Shown in pieces: positions 1 through 7,951 of a DNA stretch of 64,000 nucleotides. This DNA comes from Betaproteobacteria bacterium. GTDB taxonomy: Bacteria > Acidobacteriota > Terriglobia > Acidiferrales > UBA7541. The stretch lies in contig CAJCHZ010000088.1 of NCBI GenBank assembly GCA_903970165.1, positions 46,947-110,946 of the forward strand, written 5' to 3'. The translations under genes and the position numbers were made by a program. Below the pieces are notes generated by a model. It did not search any database. It saw only the letters and a program-made list of their open reading frames with translations, and had not been told where the DNA came from. The stretch's first letter is position 1; each line of letters opens with the position of its first letter.

Positions 1-315
1 ACGTTTGGCGCCATGCTCGGCGGTGTGTTGGGATTCGCCTGGTCGCACGTCTGGCCGGGAGTTCCGGCGGGGCTTTTCGCGCTGCTCGGCGCTGGCGCGG
101 TTGTCGGAGCGACAACTCAGGGCCCCATTTCAGCGGTAGTTCTGATGATGGAACTGACGGGCAGGGACCGTTCCTTCATCCTGCCATTATTGCTGGTTGT
201 AGGCATCGCGACCCTCGTCGCGCGCACCATCGAACCTCGCTCCATCTACGACGCCCGCCTCACCGACGAGGAAATTAAAGAGCGCCAACGGTTGCGCGAC
301 TTGCCCGCAACATAA
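1..315 (+). CDS. ClC-family chloride channel/transporter, C-terminal part (cut by window start)
   Basis: The frame is open from the first base, so the N-terminal part lies outside the window; about 104 residues remain. They match the end of a ClC chloride channel or Cl-/H+ antiporter: Gly/Ala-rich membrane helices, then the segment TTQGPISAVVLMMELTG, which corresponds to the ClC late-helix signature (usually TRAPLTAIVLVFELTG), a further hydrophobic helix, and a SIYDARL tail typical of the ClC cytoplasmic end. No CBS pair follows, so this is a short-tail member. Its stop codon directly abuts the stop of the convergent response regulator. The family is clear; whether it acts as channel or antiporter cannot be told because the gating-glutamate region is missing. 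Confidence 0.85.
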   Translation, partial: TFGAMLGGVLGFAWSHVWPGVPAGLFALLGAGAVVGATTQGPISAVVLMMELTGRDRSFILPLLLVVGIATLVARTIEPRSIYDARLTDEEIKERQRLRDLPAT

Positions 316-690
316 TTACCTGGAGAGCAGATTCTCGATTTGCTTCACCAGGACCGAAAGAGGATCGGCCTTCGAAACCACCGCATGCACGCCCGAAGTC
401 ACAAGATCCAGCTCTCGCACGGCATCCGCATACGACGTAAACAAAACAACCCGCATATCGCTCTGAATCTTCTTAAGCTCGCGCGCCGTCTCCAGCCCAT
501 TCATCCGCGGCATCGCCAGATCTAAAACAACCACGTCTGGCTTCAATTGAGCCGCTTTATGGAGCCCGTCCATCCCATCTACCGCCTCGCCGCACACTTC
601 AAACTCTGTCTCGGTTTCAAGGTAGAGTCGCGTTGCTTTGCGGACCGCTGGACTGTCGTCGACAATGAGGATGAGCTTTGGCACATTCAC
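316..690 (-). CDS. Single-domain response regulator (CheY-like receiver)
   Basis: A stand-alone receiver of about 124 residues. It has the acidic pair after strand 1 (LIVDDSP), the phospho-acceptor Asp in VVVLDLAMPRMNG (about residue 57), the conserved Thr in VVLFTSYAD and the Lys in VVSKAD. There is no output domain, so it probably works by protein contact or phospho-relay. I place the start at the GTG at 690 (GTG 684 is also possible), because receivers of this type begin a few residues before the first strand. The open frame runs on to a TTG at 771, but that extra segment has no receiver-like sequence. No cognate kinase is adjacent; the only histidine kinase in the window is at 43069-44490. 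Confidence 0.85.
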   Translation of the reverse strand: MNVPKLILIVDDSPAVRKATRLYLETETEFEVCGEAVDGMDGLHKAAQLKPDVVVLDLAMPRMNGLETARELKKIQSDMRVVLFTSYADAVRELDLVTSGVHAVVSKADPLSVLVKQIENLLSR

Positions 691-1359
691 CACTCGAGGG
701 TAACACCCAAAAGTGGGGGCACCTTGGTAGCGACCAAGCGGTACCGTAACAAGTTCCCTGCGAAATGACAATCGGGCAATACCTGTAAGTAAGAATTACT
801 TCGAATCGTCTCGGCGCGCCGCAACTTCTATCGTCGGCTCATCGCCGAGTAGCTTTCGACCTTACGGGCCTTACGATTTTCAACGGGGGCGCCTGCTTAC
901 CCAGACCGTATGGATAAATGCTGATTGCTAAGGACCAGTGTTTTCCCTATTCGACCCTTCATTCTCACGTTTTATACAGTTTTCACCGTATGGACGCTTG
1001 CCTCTCAGCGTGCAAATATAATTTTGTTATTGCCTCTAGCCGAAGGACGCTCTGGTACGCCCCGCAAGGGGCGGTAGGGCCGGGACGGAGCGTCCTCTCG
1101 GAAACTCCAAGACCATCTACAAATCCAGCTATCATCAACCTGACTGCGTTTCTGTGGCTTGGCCCTCACGGTTTTTCATTACCGACGAACCAAAACGAGA
1201 ATCACCGCCTGGTTTTTTGCTTTGTTCCCCATACCCTTCGCCGAACCGGTGTGGCCGTTCTGTCTGTGGTTCTCAGTCAGGTTTTCTCCGAAGTAGTCGT
1301 GTCCTGCTCGTGGAAGACGGATGAACGCACAAAAATATTCAGGCTCATTTCAGGACTTT
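691..1359. other. Gene-poor stretch upstream of the response regulator
   Basis: I see no convincing gene here. The longest open frame (918-1406, plus strand) has a random-looking composition, no recognisable motif and no good ribosome binding site. The only clear structure is the nested inverted repeat at 1045-1095. The region borders two broken genes and is best read as decaying or regulatory DNA. Confidence 0.5.
1045..1095. repeat. Nested inverted repeat (REP-like hairpin)
   Basis: The outer arms GGACGCTC (1045-1052) and GAGCGTCC (1088-1095) are perfect 8-bp complements. Inside, CGCCCC (1058-1063) pairs with GGGGCG (1068-1073) around a GCAA loop, which is a GNRA tetraloop if transcribed. 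No T-run follows on either strand, so it is not a plain intrinsic terminator. It resembles a dispersed REP-type element; copy number elsewhere in the genome is unknown. Confidence 0.55.
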
Positions 1360-2024
1360 TCAGTTTGAAGAAGAAGTTTGAAAGACAAAAGCGATTACGG
1401 TCTTGAACGCAATCGGTTTCCCATTGAATGAGGCTGCTTGAAAGTGGCACTTTTTTAAGGCGTCCAAAACCAAATCGTTAAAGCCTTCCATTCGGTGAAG
1501 AAAGTCAACGTCCTTCACGGCACCCGAGTCGCCACCACGGACCCCCAAGCGACGCTGTTGGCCGGATACTCGGGGCAAGCAAACGACAGGACGCCGACGG
1601 GCACGTAGTTACCACGCGCAGAGGACTGTGGCTGGTCGGGAGGCAACACCGGAGAAAAGTCCTTGGGCGGAACCGCCGCCGCGATACCGTTAATCGCCGG
1701 GCGGTAGACAAGGCTCACCGTCATGCGGGAAGGTGCGGACTTACCCTCCTTTGACGCTGGCTTGAATATCCATCCATGCACGGATGTCTTGGCAGCGCCA
1801 AGCATCGCCCCGGGGTTCCTCAATGTGCCGACCTTCTGTATCGTGCCATCGTCGTCGAGAGACACGTCGAGAACGAACAGCCCATCCACAACAAATTGGT
1901 AAGGAACATACACATCACTTGCCGAAGAGACTTCAGCTGGTTTGTACGTTTGCTGCGAGGATGTTGGCCCCGAGAGGCCCAGCGAGAGAAAGGAGCCGAC
2001 TGCAAGACCCCTTTTCGTGACCAT
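1360..2024 (-). pseudogene. Frameshifted secreted protein with two TonB-C-like domains
   Basis: Starting at the ATG at 2024, the first frame encodes a leader-like N-terminus, one TonB C-terminal-like module (core ...VGTLRNPGAMLGAAKTSV, then WIFKPASKEGK) and the first strand of a second module (CPEYPANSVAWGSVV). It then runs into a stop at 1515. The rest of the second module (SGAVKDVDFLHRMEGF, then ALKKCHFQAASFNGKPIAF) is in another frame that ends at 1360. The join is near 1520-1540. Compared with an intact TonB-C fold about five residues are also missing, so this looks like a small deletion that shifted the frame. Intact, it would be a periplasmic protein of about 220 residues. The two-module reading is firm; the function is unknown. 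Confidence 0.7.
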
Positions 2025-2121
2025 ATTCTACACGCTTGGTCGACGCACATGCTCGTTAATCGGCCGTTGGCCCAATTAGCAGCTCAGGAACACCCTAAAA
2101 CACTTTTCTGGATGCAACCGG

Positions 2122-2520
2122 TTATGGGGCCGTAGCCCATGCCTGGACGCTATCGAAAACATCCTTTCTCGTCCAGACCTCCAGCAATGGCTTATCGATA
2201 GAAGCGAACGCCTCTTGCGCCGCGCCCCTATCTTTCGCCACGTAAGCTAGAAACGCGAAGCGGTTGGCTTTCAGGTTCGATGTGGCGTAGAGCTTCTGCA
2301 TATTCTCATAACCTTGTTTCGTCCGCGGCCAGGAGGTGTGGCTTAGAACCTCCATCCCCTTCTGGCAGTAGCACCTCAAAGTGCCTACGATCTCGAAGTA
2401 AAACATCGAGCTCTCCGGCTCGGTACGCTGCGCGGCTACCTGCTCGGCGAAAGCTTCTACGTCGCCTTCCTACCCGTACCATTGCGGCAAAAGGTAGTTC
2501 AGGAACAGAAATCGGGAGCT
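2122..2520 (-). pseudogene. 3' remnant of an unidentified protein gene, with internal nonsense codon
   Basis: The frame reads ...FLFLNYLLPQWYG, then a TAG at 2470-2472, then EGDVEAFAEQVAAQRTE and on to ...VWTRKDVFDSVQAWATAP, ending at 2122. Both sides of the TAG are in the same frame and read like one continuous helical, TPR-like protein end, so the TAG looks like a nonsense mutation. Upstream of about 2520 the frame loses coding character, and the divergent ArsR gene starts at 2562, so the 5' part is probably deleted. I recall similar C-termini in acidobacterial proteins of unknown function but cannot name the family with confidence. An alternative is that a short protein of up to 94 residues is still made from 2406. 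Confidence 0.55.
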
Positions 2521-2561
2521 CGAAAATCCACACTTGACATCGACGGATAATTCACTACCAT

Positions 2562-2900
2562 ATGGTTGTGGATAGGCTAGATACAACATTTGCGGCCCTG
2601 TCTGATCCAACCCGCCGGGCGATGATCGAACGACTCTCCCACGGGCCTGCCTCCGTGCATGGATTGACGGAACCGTTTGCCCTCTCGCAGCAGATGATTT
2701 CAAAACATATTGCCTATCTGGTGCGGGCGCGGATTGTGATCAAGACGAAACGTGGAAGAGAGAGCGTGTGCACGCTCAGGCCAGAGGCGATAAAGACCGT
2801 CAGCGACTGGGCGATCAGCTATCGCCGATTCTGGGAAGAGCGTTTCGACAGGTTGGATGTGGTTGTAAATCAAATGAAAAAAGAGGGGGGTCAGAGATGA
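2562..2900 (+). CDS. ArsR-family winged-helix transcriptional regulator
   Basis: A 112-residue winged-helix protein. It opens with the ArsR signature FAALSDPTRRAMIERL, continues with a helix-turn-helix (LTEPFALSQQMISKHIAYL) and a beta-wing (VIKTKRGRESVCTL), and ends in an aromatic-rich helix (FWEERFDRLD). No cysteine metal site is present, so it belongs to the non-metal class that is often paired with SRPBCC/AHSA1 genes. Its stop overlaps the ATG of the next gene by 4 bp (ATGA), so the two are translationally coupled and probably autoregulated as one operon. Confidence 0.9.
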   Translation: MVVDRLDTTFAALSDPTRRAMIERLSHGPASVHGLTEPFALSQQMISKHIAYLVRARIVIKTKRGRESVCTLRPEAIKTVSDWAISYRRFWEERFDRLDVVVNQMKKEGGQR

Positions 2901-3406
2901 CAAAAAACACGGTTAACGAAACAGAGCGGATGGTGGTCACTAGAGTGTTTGATGCCCCACGCGCATTGGTCTGGAAGGCGTGGACAGACCCGAAATATGT
3001 GATGCAGTGGTGGGGGCCGAAGGGTTTTACCGCACCTCTTTGCGAGATGGATTTTCGCGTCGGAGGAAAATTTCGCTGCTGCATGAGAACGCCGGATGGG
3101 CAGGAGTTCTGGAATGGCGGGGAATACCACGAGATTGTTCTGCACGAGAAGATCGTTTACTCCATGTACTTTTCCGACTCCAAGGGAAACAAGGTTGAGC
3201 CTGAGCAGCTTGGAATAGAACATGAGGCTATAGAGGGCGCGAACGACGTAGTTATTTTTGAGGATTTTGGAAACGGCCAGACGAAACTCACCCTCATTGG
3301 AAATGAAACCATGGAGAACGCGAAAAACAGCGGACAACTCGAGGGCTGGGATCAGATACTCGATAAGGTTGCCGCAGTTGTTGCCGGGCTAGCGCAGGCG
3401 AAATAA
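2897..3406 (+). CDS. SRPBCC/AHSA1-domain protein (START-like fold)
   Basis: 169 residues. The start is the ATG at 2897, which overlaps the ArsR stop and is preceded by the purine-rich AGAGGGGGG. The AHSA1 signature is plain: RVFDAPRALVWKAWTDP, MQWWGPKGF, DFRVGGKFRCCM, a central strand segment (NGGEYHEIVLHEKIVYSMYF), and the C-terminal helix GWDQILDKVA. These proteins form a hydrophobic-cavity fold. Bacterial members are mostly uncharacterised and are typically found in ArsR-AHSA1 operons like this one. The ligand is unknown. It is distinct from the eukaryotic Hsp90 co-chaperone after which the domain is named. Confidence 0.9.
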   Translation: MTKNTVNETERMVVTRVFDAPRALVWKAWTDPKYVMQWWGPKGFTAPLCEMDFRVGGKFRCCMRTPDGQEFWNGGEYHEIVLHEKIVYSMYFSDSKGNKVEPEQLGIEHEAIEGANDVVIFEDFGNGQTKLTLIGNETMENAKNSGQLEGWDQILDKVAAVVAGLAQAK

Positions 3407-3552
3407 GAAGTTGAAGTTTTGATGATCGTCATGCGCGAAATACAGCGAAGGCTGGCGACGGAGGCTTGGTTAGAACGGGCCTCTCGTCGCTTGGCCGAAT
3501 AGTCGGGTGCATTCAATGGGCCGATGCGAAGCCATGCTCGAAAACGGATCCG

Positions 3553-4815
3553 CTACTTCACGTTGGAAACAGCCGCCTGCAGCGTCTCCGGCTTTTTCAG
3601 CAGCGGAAGCCATTGTTCCCGCATCGCATTAAATTCCGGCAAGTGCTTCTTTGAAACGGGATCAGAAGGCGGCAAACCAAGTTTCTCGAAATTCTTGTAC
3701 TGGCCCTTCTGTAAAATTCGAAAATCGAGGTGCGGCCCCGTCGAAAGTCCCGTGCTCCCCACGAGCCCGATCGTCTTCCCGACCTCCACGTGTTCTCCTG
3801 TGCGAACGTACATCTTCGACAAATGCAGGTACATCGTCTCGTACCCGTCCGCGTGCGCGATGTGTACCATGTTCCCTTCGCCGCCCTTGAGCCCCGCGAA
3901 AATCACTCGGCCGCTTCCAATCGCCTGCACCGGCGTTCCCACGGGCGCGCCGTAGTCCGTTCCGAGATGCGCTCGCACGACTTTCAAAATCGGGTGATAA
4001 CGTGCCGTGCTGAAATGGGAAGTGACTGGCGCGGCAAACTTCAGCGGAGACCTCAAAAACGCTTTCTGCAGCGACTTCCCATCCGCCGTGTAGTATCCCG
4101 GCTGGCCAAACTCATCATGAAAAAGCAGCGCCTGATATTTCCTTCCGCCGTTGTCGTACTCCGCCGCGAAAATCTTCCCGTAGCCTGCCGTCTTTCCGTT
4201 CGTATATTTCTTCTTTTCCAGCACGACCCGGAACGTGTCGCCCTTCCGCGGATCGGTATAAAAATCCATGTCGTATCCGAAAATCTGCGCCAGCCGCATG
4301 GCGATTTCCGGCGATTCCCCAGCTCGCTCCACCGCATTGAACAGCGAGTCATCCAGCTGCCCGGACACAACCACCACTTCCATCTTCGAAGGAATTTCTT
4401 TGACCTGCGCGGTGAATCCACTTTCCCCCGGCATTATCTTCAGCATCCGGTCGGGATCGATTTTGTAATCAATCTCCCGCAAGTCTCCATCCACCGAGCG
4501 CCCCACGGTAATCGTATTTCCGGCTCGCAACTCCCGCAGGTTGAACGCGTGTTGCGCCGCTGCCGTAGCGCTGGCCGCATCCTGGTGGCTCAAACCAAAT
4601 TTTTCCAGCGCCGCGGCAAAATTCTCCCTCGCCGTAACGGTCTTCTCCGTGGGCACCACAAGCGCCGCGCGAATCCGCGCCGCGTCCTGCTGCGCAAGAC
4701 TGGCCTGCTGCTCGAGTTCGGCGGCGGCCGCGAGCCGCAAGCGAAAAACATACGCCAGCACGCCGGCCCCAAAGCAAATCACCACAACCAATACAATCGC
4801 AAAGCGACGATTCAC
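3553..4815 (-). CDS. M23-family zinc metallopeptidase, membrane-anchored
   Basis: 420 residues from a GTG at 4815 with the strong upstream GGGGGGAATTA. One N-terminal membrane segment (residues 5-25), then an Ala/Gln-rich helical stretch, a LysM/OapA-like middle region (residues 60-270) and the peptidase domain (275-400). Metal-site motifs are HLGTD (H283, D287), HLSK (H331) and GPHLDFR (H362, D364). Most M23 enzymes have HLH in the last motif; here the second His is Asp, a variant I recall from some other M23 subgroups, so activity is plausible but unproven. The likely role is cleaving peptidoglycan cross-links in the periplasm, similar to MepM. It stands alone on this strand. Confidence 0.9.
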   Translation of the reverse strand: MNRRFAIVLVVVICFGAGVLAYVFRLRLAAAAELEQQASLAQQDAARIRAALVVPTEKTVTARENFAAALEKFGLSHQDAASATAAAQHAFNLRELRAGNTITVGRSVDGDLREIDYKIDPDRMLKIMPGESGFTAQVKEIPSKMEVVVVSGQLDDSLFNAVERAGESPEIAMRLAQIFGYDMDFYTDPRKGDTFRVVLEKKKYTNGKTAGYGKIFAAEYDNGGRKYQALLFHDEFGQPGYYTADGKSLQKAFLRSPLKFAAPVTSHFSTARYHPILKVVRAHLGTDYGAPVGTPVQAIGSGRVIFAGLKGGEGNMVHIAHADGYETMYLHLSKMYVRTGEHVEVGKTIGLVGSTGLSTGPHLDFRILQKGQYKNFEKLGLPPSDPVSKKHLPEFNAMREQWLPLLKKPETLQAAVSNVK

Positions 4816-4862
4816 TAATTCCCCCCGGCCACTCGCATTGGCTGCCGCCTCGCAGCGCGTAG

Positions 4863-4884
4863 GGTCATCCCTCTGAGGATGACC
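4863..4884. repeat. Perfect hairpin upstream of the M23 peptidase gene
   Basis: GGTCATCC (4863-4870) pairs exactly with GGATGACC (4877-4884) across the loop CTCTGA. There is no U-tract, so termination is unlikely. It could be an operator or a dispersed repeat; a genome-wide search would separate these. Confidence 0.45.
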
Positions 4885-5354
4885 GATCTGCCCAGCTCGA
4901 CCAAACTCAACCTTAGCATGCGTCGCGCGCCAGCATTGCAGCTTAACTCACTCATTTCTTTAGCCTCAATTCTTTTCGCGTGCAAATTTCAAATAGCACC
5001 GTGCCTCGAAAAGCCCAACACGCCAGTCACAATAATTCCCTTTTTTGTTGTCTGCCAATATCGCCAACGGATCCGCCGAACCAAAAGCCCGTCCACAACA
5101 TACGTGGACGCAGCACAGCGCGCACGAACCCCAATCACTACGATTCAATTTTGCGTGGCATTGTCTCTACGCGCTTTCGCTTACTTCGGTAGGTAAGAAT
5201 ATGCAGTGCGGCAGTTACGGCTACGGATGGCGGTGGTTACGCCGACTCCGGGGAAGCCTCGCTGCCCCGGAGGAGCCTCCCTGTCACTCTTCCTGGTCGG
5301 TCATCCCATACACTTTTTTCGGGCATCCCCTGCAAAAAAGCCGGCCCCTAACCC

Positions 5355-5454
5355 ATTTACAATCAACACTTGCAGCAAAAACCCCGCGTTTTACAGTGTT
5401 TTGCAGCTCCAAACGTTCCCGGAATCATTTAGAATCAACACTTACAGAAAAACC
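5355..5454. repeat. Imperfect direct repeat, two copies of about 28 bp
   Basis: Copy one (5355-5383) and copy two (5427-5454) share ATTTA-AATCAACACTT-CAG followed by an A-run and CC, differing at only a few positions, with starts 72 bp apart. They lie about 150-250 bp upstream of the sugar isomerase gene. They may be paired regulator sites or members of a dispersed family. Confidence 0.5.
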
Positions 5455-5601
5455 AGGGGGAGGACCCCCGATTATGGTTAACCAAACCGCCCGCACCCAA
5501 CACAGGTGGCCTCGAACCGCGACCATTCCGCATGCACCCCGTCCGTCCCCGAGCGCAAAATTCCCACCACCGCAATCCCAATTCTCCGGTAGGATGCACG
5601 C

Positions 5602-6468
5602 ATGACTCAGAACACTTTGTCGCGCCGCTCGTTTGTCGCCGTGGCCGCCATGGCTCCTCTGGCATTCTCTCTTCGAGCCGCTGGCTCGATCCCCGTCGGC
5701 CTCGAACTTTACTCCGTCCGCAAGGCCCTAAAACAAGACCCCATGGGGACAGTGCGCGCGGTCGCGGCGATGGGCTATCAATGCGTTGAGTTCTACGCCC
5801 CGTATTTCGATTGGACCGAAGGTCAAACGAAGGAGATGCGAAAACTTCTGGACGACCTGGGCATCCACTGCTACTCCACTCACAACGACAGCAGTTACTT
5901 CGCGGCGGATAAACTTTCCCGCGCGTCCGACATGAACCACACCCTCGGCTGCCGCTACATGGTGATGAGTAGCGCCGGTGGCGAGGCTTACGCAGAAGGC
6001 GCCGGGCTCGACCCGTGGAAGACTGTGGCCGAAACGCTCAACCACACGGCCGCTTATCTCGCGCCGCAAAATCTCAAGACCGGCTACCACAACCACCAGT
6101 TCGAGTTCACACCACAGAACGGCACGCGCCCCATCGAAATTCTCGCCAAGAACACCGATCCGAAATCAGTTATGCTCCAACTCGACGTAGGCACCTGCAT
6201 CGAAGCCGGCTCCGATCCCGTCGCTTGGATTCGCTCCAATCCCGGCCGCATACGTTCTCTCCATCTCAAGGAATGGTCGCCAGAACCCGGCAAAGGCTAC
6301 ACCGTTCTGTTTGGCGAAGGCGTTGCCAAATGGAAGGGCATTCTGGAAGCCGCGGAAAGCGTGGGCGGCGTGGAGTATTACCTCATCGAACAAGAAGGCA
6401 GCCGCTTTTCAGAGCTGGACACCGCAAAGAAATGCCTTGAGTCGTATCAAGCTCTTCGCCACGGTTGA
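5602..6468 (+). CDS. Tat-exported sugar phosphate isomerase/epimerase-like TIM barrel
   Basis: 288 residues. The N-terminus has a twin-arginine signal (LSRRSFVAVAA) followed by a hydrophobic stretch, so the folded protein is probably exported. The rest is an AP-endonuclease-2/xylose-isomerase-like barrel: VGLELYSVR near the start, GYQCVEFYAPYF, STHND, NLKTGYHNHQFEF (metal-binding His/Glu region), MLQLDVGTC, RIRSLHLKEW and a final Glu strand (YLIEQEG). Such proteins act on sugars or inositol derivatives; the substrate cannot be read from sequence. The ATG at 5602 follows AGGATG. It is convergent with the PBP gene, with a 20-base gap. Confidence 0.85.
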   Translation: MTQNTLSRRSFVAVAAMAPLAFSLRAAGSIPVGLELYSVRKALKQDPMGTVRAVAAMGYQCVEFYAPYFDWTEGQTKEMRKLLDDLGIHCYSTHNDSSYFAADKLSRASDMNHTLGCRYMVMSSAGGEAYAEGAGLDPWKTVAETLNHTAAYLAPQNLKTGYHNHQFEFTPQNGTRPIEILAKNTDPKSVMLQLDVGTCIEAGSDPVAWIRSNPGRIRSLHLKEWSPEPGKGYTVLFGEGVAKWKGILEAAESVGGVEYYLIEQEGSRFSELDTAKKCLESYQALRHG

Positions 6469-6488
6469 CCACGCGTAATGCTGCTTGG

Positions 6489-7589
6489 TTACCTGCCGGA
6501 GACGAGGGTTTTTGTGGGGATTGTGCCGAGGTTGGAATCCGCAAAATAATTCTGTTCGCGGAGCCTGCGATAAATGCGGCCGGCAACGACAGCCGCCATT
6601 GGACCCTTTACCGTGCGAGTGTTCCCGCGCAGAAGCACGGCCAGGGCAATCTTCGGATGCGCTTCATCCGCGTAGGTCACAAACCAGCCTATGTGCGACG
6701 GCGTGGTGTGATCGTCGCAGGTGCCTGTTTTGCCGAGGGGTGTTTCGTCACCGCCTTTGTCGTAGCTGGACTTGCCTGTGCCATAAAGGACGGCGGCCAG
6801 CATACCTTCGCGAATCTCCGGAAGAATCGAACCAATATTCAAATCGCGTTTCACGCGCGGCTGGAAATTATCCTTTTCTTCCTGCGTTCGTGGATATTGC
6901 AGGTAGTAGAGCGTACCGCCATTCGCAAAGGCCGCGGCCAGTGCCGCAAGCTGCAGAGGCGTAATCTGAATCCCCTCGCCAAAGCTGGACATGCGCGCAA
7001 CCCCGCCAAGCGCAGGAGGCGCGCTCGGGAAAGCGCCAGGGTGCTCTTCCGGCAGGTTATAGCCGGCCAGCTCTCCAAGACCCAGCAGCCGCGCATACTT
7101 GGATACCGTATCGAAACCCATGCGCGTTCCAAGCTGCTCGAAAAACACGTTGTTCGAGTGCGCCATCGCGTCGGTCAAGTTCATGTACTTGCGGTAGGCT
7201 ACTTTGAGCATGGTGTCGCGCGTGATGACGTTCTCTTCCAGCGCGGCAAGCGCGATCGTCGGCTTGATGGTGGAGCAAGGAATGTACCCGTCGCCAAAAG
7301 CAATCTTCTGATTGACGACTGTCAGAATGCGTCCCGTGTTGGGATCCACTGCTACGACCGAACCGTTGTAACGCCCCAAACCTTCGACAGCCGCCGCGCG
7401 CACGACCGGGTCATCCGAGGTCGCATCATCAGCGCTTGAGGAATCGGCATACGTAGGAACACCGCGATAACGCGATGCATACTTGCGCGAGCTGGTGCTC
7501 GCCGTTGAACCTGCCGGCGCGGCGGGAAGCGGTACCGCGAACAGCGCCGCCATCATCATTGCCAGAACTGATTTTGCTTCTTTCTTCAC
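6489..7589 (-). CDS. Penicillin-binding transpeptidase-domain protein (short, class-B-like)
   Basis: About 366 residues. All three penicillin-binding motifs are present: STIK (nucleophile S106, K109), SNN (S145) and KTGT (K287). A signal-like hydrophobic N-terminus precedes a short linker, and there is no full PBP2 dimerisation domain, so it is smaller than the usual class B PBP. It would cross-link peptidoglycan, or act as a carboxypeptidase or beta-lactamase-like enzyme, in the periplasm. The start is uncertain: GTG 7589 gives a tidy signal peptide (MKKEAKSVLAMMM), while GTG 7598 and TTG 7622 are alternatives. A Ser/Ala-rich low-complexity stretch sits around residues 25-60. Confidence 0.85.
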   Translation of the reverse strand: MKKEAKSVLAMMMAALFAVPLPAAPAGSTASTSSRKYASRYRGVPTYADSSSADDATSDDPVVRAAAVEGLGRYNGSVVAVDPNTGRILTVVNQKIAFGDGYIPCSTIKPTIALAALEENVITRDTMLKVAYRKYMNLTDAMAHSNNVFFEQLGTRMGFDTVSKYARLLGLGELAGYNLPEEHPGAFPSAPPALGGVARMSSFGEGIQITPLQLAALAAAFANGGTLYYLQYPRTQEEKDNFQPRVKRDLNIGSILPEIREGMLAAVLYGTGKSSYDKGGDETPLGKTGTCDDHTTPSHIGWFVTYADEAHPKIALAVLLRGNTRTVKGPMAAVVAGRIYRRLREQNYFADSNLGTIPTKTLVSGR

Positions 7590-7951
7590 CCAGTGCACCC
7601 GTTTTCTGCAGCTCTCCGCCAAAACTGTTTGGGACTGAATATTTACCCCATCCCGTCCCTGCGGTCAACCTACATTCAAAATCGACTTTCCACGGTATTG
7701 ACTTATTGCCTTGGCTTTCGCCACCGAATGCCTGGGTAGAATGCACCTCAGGCACCAAACCGGAGCTTACTCATTTGATGCAACTTACAGCCACGATGTA
7801 AGCCCAGCATGTTCCTAAGAGAAACATCATCTCTCAGTATGAGACACATTGTAGCGCCCTTCGGGGGATGGTACGCAATAGCCGGAGTGGGCCAGTACGC
7901 TCGTATGTGCTTTGTTTTGAACGGCTGGCCGCCTGTACAGGACTCCCGATT
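7590..7951. other. Intergenic region between PBP and methyltransferase genes
   Basis: About 360 bases on the 5' side of the PBP gene and the 3' side of the methyltransferase gene. A 38-codon frame starting ATGAGACAC near 7840 reads as a plausible short peptide but lacks a ribosome binding site and any known motif, so I do not call it. No terminator was seen. Confidence 0.4.

Larger units (their letters stand above)
4816..5601. other. Long intergenic region between M23 peptidase and sugar isomerase genes
   Basis: About 790 bases between divergently transcribed genes. No frame here has coding character or a recognisable domain. It holds a perfect hairpin at 4863-4884 and an imperfect direct repeat at 5355-5454. 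The upstream regions of both flanking genes must lie in this stretch, but no sigma-70-like -35/-10 pair was clear enough to call. Confidence 0.5.

Noticed and set aside
918..1406. 162-codon open frame on the plus strand
   Set aside because: Random-like composition, no ribosome binding site or motif, and it overlaps the end of the frameshifted TonB-C gene.
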